NCBI RefSeq assembly: GCF_002709775.1
Contig: NZ_PAQR01000008.1
Span: 62,001-126,000 of the forward strand
Source of the DNA: Thalassospira sp.
GTDB taxonomy: Bacteria > Pseudomonadota > Alphaproteobacteria > Rhodospirillales > Thalassospiraceae
Direction: 5' to 3'
DNA: 64,000 nucleotides
In this document: in pieces, positions 9,577 through 16,958 of the stretch
Position numbering within the stretch: the first letter of the stretch is position 1
Layout: every line of letters starts with the position of its first letter
Program-made: the position numbers and the translations under genes
Notes under the pieces: model-generated
The model's database searches: none
What the model was told of the DNA's origin: nothing
Seen by the model: the letters and a program-made list of their open reading frames with translations, nothing else

Positions 9577-10263
9577 TCAGCGTTCAAGTGTGAGCGCGTC
9601 GGGATCAATGCGATCCTGCCAGCCTTCGCGCACCAGTTCGGGTACGACGTGATCCTGTTCCGGATAGCCGATGCAAAGATAGGCAATCAGTCGCCAGTGA
9701 TCGGGTACATCAAGTGTCTTGCCAACAACATCGGGTTCAAGGATTGAAACCCAGCCAACCCCGATGCCCTTGACGCGCGCGGCCAGCCACAGCAACTGCA
9801 CCGCCGCCACAGCCGAATAATCAAGCATTTCGGGCATGGTCTTGCGGCCCAGCCCCATGCCGGCTTCGGTTTCTTCATCGGCAAAGACGGCCAACTGCAC
9901 CGGCGCCTGATCCATGCCCTGAAGCTTAAGCGACGCATAAAGCTTGGCCCGTTCGCCGTGATAGTCGTTCAGCGCCTCGTTATTGGCGCGCTCGAAACTG
10001 TCGCGGATTGATTTGCGGCGCTCGGGATCATTGACCTTCACAAAGCGCCACGGCTGACAATTACCAACCGACGGTGCCAAACAGGCTTCCTTGATCAGAT
10101 CGTCGATGTCTTCCTGCGGGATCGGGTCGGTGCGAAAACGCCGAACATCACGCCGCCACAGCAACAAATCAATGAACTGCTTCTGGAAGGCCTTGTCGAA
10201 AACCGGCGGCGTCGGATCGTTGTCCTGTGCACTGTTTGCGGCAATCTGATCTGGTTTGGTCAT
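9577..10263 (-). CDS. bluB: 5,6-Dimethylbenzimidazole synthase BluB (nitroreductase fold)
   Basis: BluB breaks down reduced FMN with oxygen to give 5,6-dimethylbenzimidazole, the lower ligand of cobalamin. The 228-aa protein has the BluB-type nitroreductase signatures: WRRDVRRFRTDPIP, ACLAPSVGNCQPWRFV, the insert EALNDYHGERAKLYASLKLQGM, and the tail VGWVSILEPDVVGKTL and YLCIGYPEQD. Length and order match BluB better than general nitroreductases. No other cobalamin gene and no cobalamin riboswitch is visible around it, so it is unlinked from a cob cluster here. Confidence 0.88.
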   Translation of the reverse strand: MTKPDQIAANSAQDNDPTPPVFDKAFQKQFIDLLLWRRDVRRFRTDPIPQEDIDDLIKEACLAPSVGNCQPWRFVKVNDPERRKSIRDSFERANNEALNDYHGERAKLYASLKLQGMDQAPVQLAVFADEETEAGMGLGRKTMPEMLDYSAVAAVQLLWLAARVKGIGVGWVSILEPDVVGKTLDVPDHWRLIAYLCIGYPEQDHVVPELVREGWQDRIDPDALTLER

Positions 10264-10399
10264 GGCGCGGGCCTGATGGAATTGCGGGGTAACGTTATTT
10301 GTTGTGCACCCTACCTGTCAGCGCCGATCTCGCCAATAGCAAGATGATGCCGTGATGCGAATGCGGTCACATTTTGCGCAAGCATTCGGCTGGTTGCGC

Positions 10400-11803
10400 C
10401 TAGAACGGGACATCTATGGTGAGAAGCCCAGTATAATCCCCGTGTGCCACTTCATAGGTCAGCTTGCGCCGCAGCTCGAAACTGACACTGGCCGGGAAGC
10501 GGCTCCATTGCTGGGTAATCCCGCCGCCGGTATCAAGATAAAGGTTGGTGCTCTCAACACTGACAAACGGTTCCAGCGTCATCGAGGACCGTGCAACATC
10601 ATGGATCAGCGAGAATTCTGAACGGATGCCGGTAATGTCCTCAGCCCCGGTGGCAATATCGCGAAAGCCTTGAATGCTGAGATCGAAGTTTAACGGGTCA
10701 TAGGCATATTCCGACCCGGCATAATATCGTGTCGATCCGCTGCGCCCGTAATTCTGATTGAGAAGCGAGATGGTCTCTTCCTGCCCGGCAAACGGGATGA
10801 TCTGATGATTGCCAAGGGCAAGGCGATAGCGCGCCTCGACCGAGGCATCAAAAAGCTGCGTGGTTGCCGTGCTACCCGCCACAAGCCCGCCATCTGTTGC
10901 GCGCGCTGCGTCAACATATTCGCGTGCCGTGATCACATCGCCATCAAGCTGAATGCTTAGCGGCACCGCACCGAATTCGTAATTAGACCCAAACCCGATG
11001 CTGTTTGAAATGCTGGTACTATCAAGCGTTTCCGCATAGCGCAGATTATCGGGCACAGTGCCAATCGGCGATTGGGCGATAGTGCTTTGACCCAGACTGA
11101 TGCTGCCGCGCAGGTTAAACCAGTCCGTGACGCGCGAAACGAAATAGGGCGACAGGGCCAGGTTGTTTTCGCGGTAATGCAATTGCCGGGTGCCGGATTC
11201 TCCAACCGTGCTGCCCCAGCCAATGCCAAGGCCCAGAACCAACCCGTCATCCACCAGATAATCAACACCACTATCAATCGAGATGGTGTCACCACTTAAG
11301 CCCGGGTCATAGCCCGACCCGGTGATGCGGTTTTCAAGTTCTGAATGATTGCCCGCAAGCCAGATGCTGATCGGGGCATGCGCACTGCGCGACTGGGCGG
11401 GGAAGGTGCCTGCCGCACTATCAAGATCGAGCCTGCGCGCCAGTGATGAAAGCGCGCTCCGACCGGCGAGAATTTCACTTGGCGTCGGGGTGCCGGTGCC
11501 AAATTGCAGATGTTCGGTCGCCTGTTGCGGCGGGGAGACGTAGCCATCAAACAGCAGCGGCGCCACCCGGCTGTCATAAAGGTCCTCGTCCATCTTGTCG
11601 TAAAGGCGGTTCATGTGGCGGCGCTGGTTTTCGCTGCGCGTCGTGGTCTTGTTGCGCAAAACCGGCGCATCCGGGCGCGCGCCATCATCGCTGGCCAGGG
11701 CCTGCGTTATGATGGGAGGCTGACTTGTCTCGCGGCGAATGACATAGGCGATGGCCGCCAGACAGACCGTGGCAATCACGGCAGTTTGAAAAGGCCTGTG
11801 CAT
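10400..11803 (-). CDS. Autotransporter-type outer-membrane beta-barrel protein, function unknown
   Basis: A 467-aa protein. Residues ~6-23 form a hydrophobic signal or anchor (TAVIATVCLAAIAYVI). Then comes a Ser/Thr/Arg-rich stretch to about residue 190. The rest alternates hydrophobic and polar residues in beta strands (for example YFVSRVTDWFNLRGSISLGQ and HQIIPFAGQEETISLL) and ends in LLTIDVPF. A terminal Phe is the usual BAM signal. This resembles the autotransporter beta domain (~260-280 aa) with only a short upstream segment instead of a large passenger. No enzymatic motif is seen. The start codon lies only 32 bp from the inverted-repeat element at 11836, so its promoter may be inside or beyond that element. 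Confidence 0.7.
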   Translation of the reverse strand: MHRPFQTAVIATVCLAAIAYVIRRETSQPPIITQALASDDGARPDAPVLRNKTTTRSENQRRHMNRLYDKMDEDLYDSRVAPLLFDGYVSPPQQATEHLQFGTGTPTPSEILAGRSALSSLARRLDLDSAAGTFPAQSRSAHAPISIWLAGNHSELENRITGSGYDPGLSGDTISIDSGVDYLVDDGLVLGLGIGWGSTVGESGTRQLHYRENNLALSPYFVSRVTDWFNLRGSISLGQSTIAQSPIGTVPDNLRYAETLDSTSISNSIGFGSNYEFGAVPLSIQLDGDVITAREYVDAARATDGGLVAGSTATTQLFDASVEARYRLALGNHQIIPFAGQEETISLLNQNYGRSGSTRYYAGSEYAYDPLNFDLSIQGFRDIATGAEDITGIRSEFSLIHDVARSSMTLEPFVSVESTNLYLDTGGGITQQWSRFPASVSFELRRKLTYEVAHGDYTGLLTIDVPF

Positions 11804-11864
11804 CTGACGTTAAACATCTCTGTTCTGGTCAGTGATTAGGGTCAGGCCTCATTGATTTGAATGG

Positions 11865-11961
11865 CAGACGTTATGTTTGTGAAATCCAAGGAAAATCCCG
11901 CAGAGCGGGTCGGTATCCCGGGCAAGGGGTTTGACGCAGGAGTTCGCAAACATAACGTCTG
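11865..11961. repeat. Internal hairpin A of the inverted-repeat element
   Basis: Arms of 19 bp with one mismatch enclose 59 bases. These contain a smaller perfect hairpin (CCCGC AGA GCGGG at 11897-11909). Confidence 0.75.
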
Positions 11962-11970
11962 TCCTTCGGA

Positions 11971-12065
11971 TTGACCGGATTTGCACGGTCTACTTTGTCG
12001 CAAAGCCTTGAAAGATGCATATCTTCCTGTGGTTTTGCTCCGCGTATCCGCACAAATCCGGTCAA
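11971..12065. repeat. Internal hairpin B of the inverted-repeat element
   Basis: Perfect 13-bp arms TTGACCGGATTTG and CAAATCCGGTCAA enclose about 69 bases, which include a near-palindrome AAGATGCATATCTT. Confidence 0.75.
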
Positions 12066-12244
12066 CCATTTAAACCAAATCAATGTGACCTGACCCTAAC
12101 CTGACACAGGAAAATGCACGGAATGTGGAGAAAGACGGGCAGTTCTGCCCCATTGCTGGCTGAGGTGCCAAACGCGTGGCAAAGGTTGCGATCCGAGCCA
12201 ATAGAATGTTGCGTCAAAAACCAAGCCGCGCTAGAACGCTTTGC

Positions 12245-12260
12245 ACCGGCCTTGGCCGGT
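12245..12260. repeat. Small GC hairpin 13 bp upstream of tRNA-Leu
   Basis: ACCGGC CTTG GCCGGT is a perfect 6-bp stem with a tetraloop. It has no T tract and may be a discriminator-side structure or chance. Confidence 0.35.
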
Positions 12261-12273
12261 TCCAACGCGCGTC

Positions 12274-12360
12274 GCGGGCGTGGCGAAATTGGTAAACGCA
12301 GCGGACTTAAAATCCGTCAGCCCTAAGGCTTTGCCGGTTCAAGTCCGGCCGCCCGCACCA
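12274..12360 (+). tRNA. tRNA-Leu (anticodon UAA), CCA encoded
   Basis: The 7-bp acceptor stem pairs GCGGGCG with CGCCCGC and is followed by A and CCA. The D arm contains GGCGAAATTGGTAAACGC. The anticodon stem GCGGA/TCCGT holds loop CTTAAAA, giving anticodon TAA. A long variable arm (CAGCCCTAAGGCTTT) marks a class II tRNA, and the T arm has GGTTCAAGTCC. All fit tRNA-Leu reading UUA/UUG. No integrase or duplicated tRNA end is seen beside it. Confidence 0.96.
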
Positions 12361-12473
12361 GCGCACCGGTCGACCCTTTTGCGGTCCCGGCATCAAATTG
12401 TCGAATTCCCGCCCTGAAATTCTCTGCTTTGTATTTCATCCTGTGATGCTCGTTTGACCACGAACGCAGGAGA

Positions 12474-12536
12474 ATGATGATGGTTCATCTGATTGCCTTT
12501 GGCGTCATTGCCGCTGCCGCACTATTCGTAACCTGA
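12474..12536 (+). CDS. Putative 20-aa hydrophobic peptide upstream of the P-type ATPase gene
   Basis: The ORF reads MMMVHLIAFGVIAAAALFVT and stops with TGA. A clear ribosome-binding site (GCAGGAG) ends one base before the first of three consecutive ATG codons, so the second or third ATG has the better spacing. Apart from one His the peptide is a single hydrophobic span. It lies 88 bp ahead of a cation ATPase gene, recalling KdpF, a ~29-aa subunit encoded in front of the K+ ATPase. It is too short for the ORF track. A leader peptide or a chance ORF are the alternatives. Confidence 0.4.
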   Translation: MMMVHLIAFGVIAAAALFVT

Positions 12537-12624
12537 TGATTGTTTTGGGGCTGCTTGTCTCTGATGTTGCAGTGCGATAGGATCTGTGATGTGCTGATCA
12601 CGCCATCAACAGGCCAGCATTGCC

Positions 12625-15366
12625 ATGAACAAAGTCGCCGCCAAACCTGCCGAGATTTCCAAGAAACCGGTGCAATCAGACCGGCCCTGGCACGCTTTGC
12701 CCGCAGAGCAGGCTCTGGAGGATTTCCAGACAAGCCCGCAAGGCCTTGATGGAAAGCAAGCATCATCGCGTCTGGCGGAGTATGGCCCGAACCGTCTGGA
12801 CCCGCCGCGCCGGCGCGGGCCGCTGATCCGGTTTCTGTCGCAATTCAACAATGTGCTGATTTATGTCCTGCTGCTGGCCGCCCTCGTCACAGGGGCCTTG
12901 GCACATTGGGTCGATACGTCTGTCATTCTGGCGGTGGTGGTGATCAATGCCATCATCGGCTTTGTTCAGGAAGGCCGGGCCGAAAGCGCGCTGGAGGCGA
13001 TCCGCAATATGCTGTCGCTGGCCGCCATCGTTGAACGGGGCGGGCGCAAGACCGAAATCCCCGCCGAAGACGTCGTGCCCGGCGATATCATCCATCTGCA
13101 GTCGGGCGATAAGGTCCCGGCGGATCTGCGCCTGATCCGGGTCAAGGGCCTGCAAATTCAGGAAGCCATCCTGACCGGCGAATCCGTTCCCGTCGACAAG
13201 GCCGTTTCATCGGTGGCAGAGGACGCCGCCCTTGGCGATCGGTTTTCCATGGCCTATTCCGGCACCATGGTCACCCACGGGCAGGGCTGCGGCGTGGTCG
13301 TTGCCACCGGGGCCAAAACCGAAATCGGGCGTATCAGTGCGCTTCTGTCCGAGGTCACCACGCTGACCACACCGCTTTTGCGCCAAATGTCGACCTTCGG
13401 GCGGAAGCTCAGTGCCGCGATCATGGCGGTGGCCTTTGTCACTTTTGCCATTGGCGTCTGGGTGCATGGCCGCGGGGCGGCTGACATGTTTGTCGGGGCG
13501 GTCGCACTGGCGGTCGCCGCCATACCCGAAGGCCTGCCTGCCATCATGACCATCGCGCTTGCCACAGGCGTGCAGCGCATGGCATCGCGCCGTGCCATCA
13601 TTCGCCGCTTGCCGGTGGTGGAGGCTTTGGGGTCGGTCAGTGTCATCTGCTCGGACAAGACCGGGACACTGACGCGCAATGAAATGACGGTGCAGTCCCT
13701 TGCGACGGGCAAGCATCTTTATGCCGTAACCGGCACCGGCTATCGCCCCGAAGGTGGGTTTGAGCTGGATGGCAAGCCGGTCACGCTGGCGGATCATCCG
13801 GGCCTGACCGAAATGGCCCGCGGGGCGTTGCTGTGTAGTGATGCCGGTCTGCATGAAACGGATGGCCAATGGTCGGTCGATGGCGACCCGACCGAAGGCG
13901 CACTGGTCGCCCTTGCCATGAAGGCGGAACTGGAACCGGGCGCGGAAAACCGTCTGTTGCCCCGTCATGATGTGATCCCGTTTGAATCCGAACATCGCTT
14001 CATGGCGACCCTGCATCACCATGCCGAAGGCCATGGCTTCATCTATGTCAAAGGCGCGCCGGAACGCATTTTGGGCATGTGCAGCTCGCAAGGCGGGCCG
14101 GAGTATCAGGAGGTTCTTGATCGTCCCTATTGGGAAGCCCGCATGCAGGAAATGGCCGAAAACGGTCAGCGGGTTCTCGCACTGGCCTTCCGCCCGACCC
14201 ATAACGGCCATCACCAGCTGGTCTTTGATGACGTCAAACAGGATCTGGTTCTGATCGGCCTTTATGGCCTTGTCGATCCGCCACGCGAAGAAGCCATCGC
14301 CGCCGTTGCCAAATGCCGGGCAGCCGGGATCGCGGTTAAAATGATCACCGGCGATCATGCCATCACCGCCGGTGCGATTGCCCGCCAATTGGGGCTGGGC
14401 GACGGCGAACGGGTGGTCAGCGGCCACGAGCTTGACGGGCTTGATGACGCCGCCCTGCGCGATGTTGCCAGCCAATCGCATGTTTTCGCCCGCACCAGTC
14501 CCGAACATAAACTGCGTCTGGTCAAGGCCCTGCAGGCCGAGGGCCATGTCGTTGCCATGACGGGTGATGGCGTCAATGATGCCCCGGCACTCAAGCGTGC
14601 CGATGTCGGTGTCGCCATGGGCCAGAAGGGCAACGAGGCCGCCAAGGAAGCCGCCGAGATGGTTCTGGTCGATGATAATTTCGCCTCCATCGCCGCCGCG
14701 GTCGAGGAAGGCCGAACGGTCTATGACAACCTCGTCAAATCGATCCTGTTCATCCTGCCCAGCAGCGGGGGGGAGGCCCTGACGATTGTCATGGCGCTGG
14801 CTTTGGGGCAGTTGCTTCCGATCACAGCCCCGCAAATCCTCTGGGTCAACATGATCACGGCGGTGACACTGGCCTTGGCACTCGCGTTCGAACCCGCCGA
14901 AGACAATGTCATGAAGCGTCAACCGCGCCGGCGGGACGCGCCCTTGCTGTCGGGCTTTCTGATTTGGCGGACGGTTTTTGTCTCGCTCATTTTGGTTGCC
15001 GGGACATTTGGCGTGTTCGTCTGGTTCCAGAACCGGGGTGCTGATCTTGAAGTCTCGCGCACGGTCGCGGTCAACACGCTTGTCATGTTCGAGTTGTTCT
15101 ATCTTTTCAATGCCCGCTTCCTGACAGCATCAGCCGTCAATCGACAGGGGCTTGTCGGCAGTCGGCCGGTATTGATCGCGGTGGCACTGGTCGTGATTTT
15201 CCAGCTGATCTACACCTATGCCCCGCCGATGCAGTATCTGTTTGAAAGCGTCGCCATCCCGCCGCTTGGCTGGGCGATGGCGGTTGGTGTCGGGTTTAGC
15301 GTCTTTGTCCTGGTCGAGATTGAAAAGGCGGTCCTGCGCCATTGGCAGAAACGCACGTCAGGGTGA
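12625..15366 (+). CDS. P2-type cation-transporting ATPase
   Basis: A 913-aa inner-membrane ATPase. It has an N-terminal cation-ATPase domain (residues ~10-75), the actuator with LTGESVPVDK, transmembrane helix M4 with PEGLP (residues 301-305), and the phosphorylation site CSDKTGTLT with Asp344. The N domain has FIYVKGAPERIL, the hinge VAMTGDGVNDAPALKRADVG follows, and the C-terminal helices M5-M10 close the protein. PEGLP places it with SERCA/PMR1-like P2 ATPases. Helix M6 reads ILWVNMITAVTLALALAFEP, which lacks the Asp of the SERCA VNLVTDGLPATAL motif. That makes classical Ca2+ specificity uncertain and is closer to the CtpF/Pma1-like bacterial group as I remember it. The start is ATG behind a weak site. 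Confidence 0.92.
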   Translation: MNKVAAKPAEISKKPVQSDRPWHALPAEQALEDFQTSPQGLDGKQASSRLAEYGPNRLDPPRRRGPLIRFLSQFNNVLIYVLLLAALVTGALAHWVDTSVILAVVVINAIIGFVQEGRAESALEAIRNMLSLAAIVERGGRKTEIPAEDVVPGDIIHLQSGDKVPADLRLIRVKGLQIQEAILTGESVPVDKAVSSVAEDAALGDRFSMAYSGTMVTHGQGCGVVVATGAKTEIGRISALLSEVTTLTTPLLRQMSTFGRKLSAAIMAVAFVTFAIGVWVHGRGAADMFVGAVALAVAAIPEGLPAIMTIALATGVQRMASRRAIIRRLPVVEALGSVSVICSDKTGTLTRNEMTVQSLATGKHLYAVTGTGYRPEGGFELDGKPVTLADHPGLTEMARGALLCSDAGLHETDGQWSVDGDPTEGALVALAMKAELEPGAENRLLPRHDVIPFESEHRFMATLHHHAEGHGFIYVKGAPERILGMCSSQGGPEYQEVLDRPYWEARMQEMAENGQRVLALAFRPTHNGHHQLVFDDVKQDLVLIGLYGLVDPPREEAIAAVAKCRAAGIAVKMITGDHAITAGAIARQLGLGDGERVVSGHELDGLDDAALRDVASQSHVFARTSPEHKLRLVKALQAEGHVVAMTGDGVNDAPALKRADVGVAMGQKGNEAAKEAAEMVLVDDNFASIAAAVEEGRTVYDNLVKSILFILPSSGGEALTIVMALALGQLLPITAPQILWVNMITAVTLALALAFEPAEDNVMKRQPRRRDAPLLSGFLIWRTVFVSLILVAGTFGVFVWFQNRGADLEVSRTVAVNTLVMFELFYLFNARFLTASAVNRQGLVGSRPVLIAVALVVIFQLIYTYAPPMQYLFESVAIPPLGWAMAVGVGFSVFVLVEIEKAVLRHWQKRTSG

Positions 15367-15434
15367 TGTTTACCGGATGTAAAGCAGATGTCGCCTATCC
15401 ATGACACATCGCCGCAACCACGTGCTAGGCCCCC

Positions 15435-15827
15435 ATGCCCTTACCTGATGAAGAAGACGAAGGCCCGCGCAAGAAAGAACGAGTGGGCAAATATGTTGCC
15501 CCCGAAGAGCGCGCGGCAAATATCGTCAAACAGCTCGATGAGTTCCTGCGCAAAGGGCCGCGCAAGGGGCTGAAATATTCCCGTTGGCAGCAGCTGGCCT
15601 GGTATGAGATCGTTGATGAGATCAAGCGCGCCGAAATGGCCCAGAAAAATCAGGACACCCTGACCAAATCCGCCTTCCTAAGCCTCGCCATCGGCTTTGG
15701 CACGGTTGGCTTCTGGGGCTTGGTTCTGATGGCGGGCAATGGTCTTGGCGGCATCGCCGCAGCGGTTATTGTGATTGCCGGTCTGGTAATCTGGCGCGCC
15801 ATGGCCAAGGCGCAGTGGTTTAAATAG
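15435..15827 (+). CDS. Conserved small membrane protein, function unknown
   Basis: A 130-aa protein. The first 75 residues are charged (DEEDEGPRKKERVGKYVAPEERA) and likely helical and cytoplasmic. Two transmembrane spans follow near residues 79-100 and 103-122, and the protein ends AQWFK. No family is recognised. It is 69 bp after the ATPase gene and 29 bp before the DUF3572 gene, so it is possibly in one transcript with the latter. Confidence 0.75.
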   Translation: MPLPDEEDEGPRKKERVGKYVAPEERAANIVKQLDEFLRKGPRKGLKYSRWQQLAWYEIVDEIKRAEMAQKNQDTLTKSAFLSLAIGFGTVGFWGLVLMAGNGLGGIAAAVIVIAGLVIWRAMAKAQWFK

Positions 15828-15855
15828 AAACGTATTCACGCAGGCAGTCAAAACC

Positions 15856-16131
15856 ATGAACAAGGACGCAGCTGAAACGCTTGCCATTCGAGCCATCGCC
15901 CACATCGCCGGGGATGAGGAATTGCTGCAGGGTCTGATCGCGCAAACCGGCATGGGGCTTGATGACCTCAAAGCCGGGATCGGATCAAGCGAAGTGCAGT
16001 GTGGCGCCCTTGAATTTCTGCTGTCGCACGAACCGTTTCTGATGCGCTTTGTCGAGGATTCGGATTACGCCCCCGAAGACCCGGCACGCGCGCAAATCGT
16101 CCTGTCTGGCGGCCCGATCTGGCAGGACTGA
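15856..16131 (+). CDS. DUF3572 family protein
   Basis: A 91-aa protein with the hallmarks of DUF3572, a small alphaproteobacterial family: ETLAIRAIAHIAGDEELLQ near the N-terminus, then GLDDLKAGIGSSEVQCGALEFLLSHE and a final VLSGGPIWQD. The function is unknown. The family supports an alphaproteobacterial origin for the window. Confidence 0.85.
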   Translation: MNKDAAETLAIRAIAHIAGDEELLQGLIAQTGMGLDDLKAGIGSSEVQCGALEFLLSHEPFLMRFVEDSDYAPEDPARAQIVLSGGPIWQD

Positions 16132-16188
16132 TCCAGCCTTAAAATCCGTTTTGTCCAAAACTTCCGGCAAGAGCATCCATGCAGTGGC

Positions 16189-16217
16189 TTGACCTTATGC
16201 CTGATCTAAAATATGAA
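16189..16217 (+). promoter_or_regulatory. Sigma-70-like promoter for the tetR-CoA ligase operon
   Basis: TTGACC (16189-16194) and TATGAA (16212-16217) are separated by 17 bp and lie about 50 bp before the tetR start. AT-rich DNA with short dyads follows and could hold the repressor's own operator. Confidence 0.5.
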
Positions 16218-16262
16218 ACTGATGTCATGTTCATAAATTGATCGATAAGGCAGGCCCGCAAT

Positions 16263-16958
16263 ATGACCGCAACGCCAGGCGATTTTGACTTCAGCTTTGA
16301 TTTCGACCGCCCCGAAAGCTTCAGCTACGCGGTGGCGTTGCGCGAAGCGGCTCAAGGCCAGCGCCGGGGTGAACGCACGCGCGCTGAAATCTGCGTCGCC
16401 GCCTGTCATTTGCTTGATCGCGAAAGCCTGTTTGATCTTAAGGTCTCGGCCATCTGCAAGGCCGCCAAGGTCGCCCATGGCACGTTCTATATCTATTTTT
16501 CCGACCGCCATGTTCTGGTCAGTGATCTGACGCTGGGCTTTGTTGGCTTTGTGCAGCAGGCGATGCTTGCGGTGGCCGAAGCCAATTCGGATAGCTCGAT
16601 CCGCGCCACGACCGCCGCCTATTTCATGCTGTTTGAACAAAATCCCGGCCTGATGAAATGTCTGGTCCATAACATCGAAAGCTTCCCGGAGGCCCAGGAA
16701 GCCTTCCAGAAGCTGAACCGCGAATGGATCACCACCGTGGTCACGCGGATCGAGCGCCGACTGGCCAGGGACGGCAAACAAAATGACATCAGCCATGAAG
16801 AGCTGATGCGCCGCGCCTACGCGCTGGGAGGAATGACCGATCAATATCTGTCTGGCTTGCTGTTGATCGGCGACCCGACACTCGTAACCATTTCACAGGG
16901 GCGCGAAGCGGTCATTGATACCCTCAGTCTGCTGTGGCAACGGGGGCTTGAACCATGA
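16263..16958 (+). CDS. TetR/AcrR family transcriptional regulator
   Basis: A 231-aa protein. The N-terminal helix-turn-helix at about residues 35-80 reads RGERTRAEICVAACHLLDRESLF, then VSAICKAAKVAHGTFYIYFSDRHVLV, the standard TetR recognition-helix pattern (GTFYxYF). The C-terminal ~150 residues are helical and would bind a ligand, probably an acyl-CoA or aromatic acid given the neighbours. The stop overlaps the start of the CoA ligase gene (ATGA), so the regulator and the enzymes are translationally coupled. Autoregulation is likely. Confidence 0.9.
   Translation: MTATPGDFDFSFDFDRPESFSYAVALREAAQGQRRGERTRAEICVAACHLLDRESLFDLKVSAICKAAKVAHGTFYIYFSDRHVLVSDLTLGFVGFVQQAMLAVAEANSDSSIRATTAAYFMLFEQNPGLMKCLVHNIESFPEAQEAFQKLNREWITTVVTRIERRLARDGKQNDISHEELMRRAYALGGMTDQYLSGLLLIGDPTLVTISQGREAVIDTLSLLWQRGLEP

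Larger units (their letters stand above)
11836..12099. mobile_element. Non-autonomous inverted-repeat element (MITE-like) with two internal hairpins
   Basis: The ends are a 24-bp inverted repeat, TTAGGGTCAGGCCTCATTG... at 11836-11859 and its 22/24 complement at 12076-12099. Inside are two further inverted repeats. The first pairs CAGACGTTATGTTTGTGAA (11865-11883) with 11943-11961, 18 of 19 bases. The second pairs TTGACCGGATTTG (11971-11983) with 12053-12065, perfectly. The whole would fold as a three-way junction. Two short minus-strand ORFs cross it but look accidental. The TTAGGGTCAGG ends recall sequences around REP-associated/IS200-type transposases, an inference from memory. No transposase is present. 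It separates the beta-barrel gene from tRNA-Leu. Confidence 0.7.

Noticed and set aside
10264-10399. Cobalamin riboswitch upstream of bluB
   Set aside because: The gap is only 136 bp, and I could not find the conserved B12-box core or a fitting set of stems.
11842-12083. 70-75-aa minus-strand ORFs inside the inverted-repeat element
   Set aside because: They coincide with the repeat arms and have no ribosome-binding site or family similarity. Repeat structure explains the conservation better than coding.
12274-12360. tRNA-Leu as an attachment site of a genomic island
   Set aside because: No integrase, no copy of the tRNA 3' end downstream, and no change in base composition were seen in the following genes.
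13207-14922. 571-aa minus-strand ORF opposite the P-type ATPase gene
   Set aside because: The sense strand holds all P-type ATPase motifs through this stretch. The antisense product is low in hydrophobic pattern and rich in His, Asp and Gly, as expected of a shadow frame.
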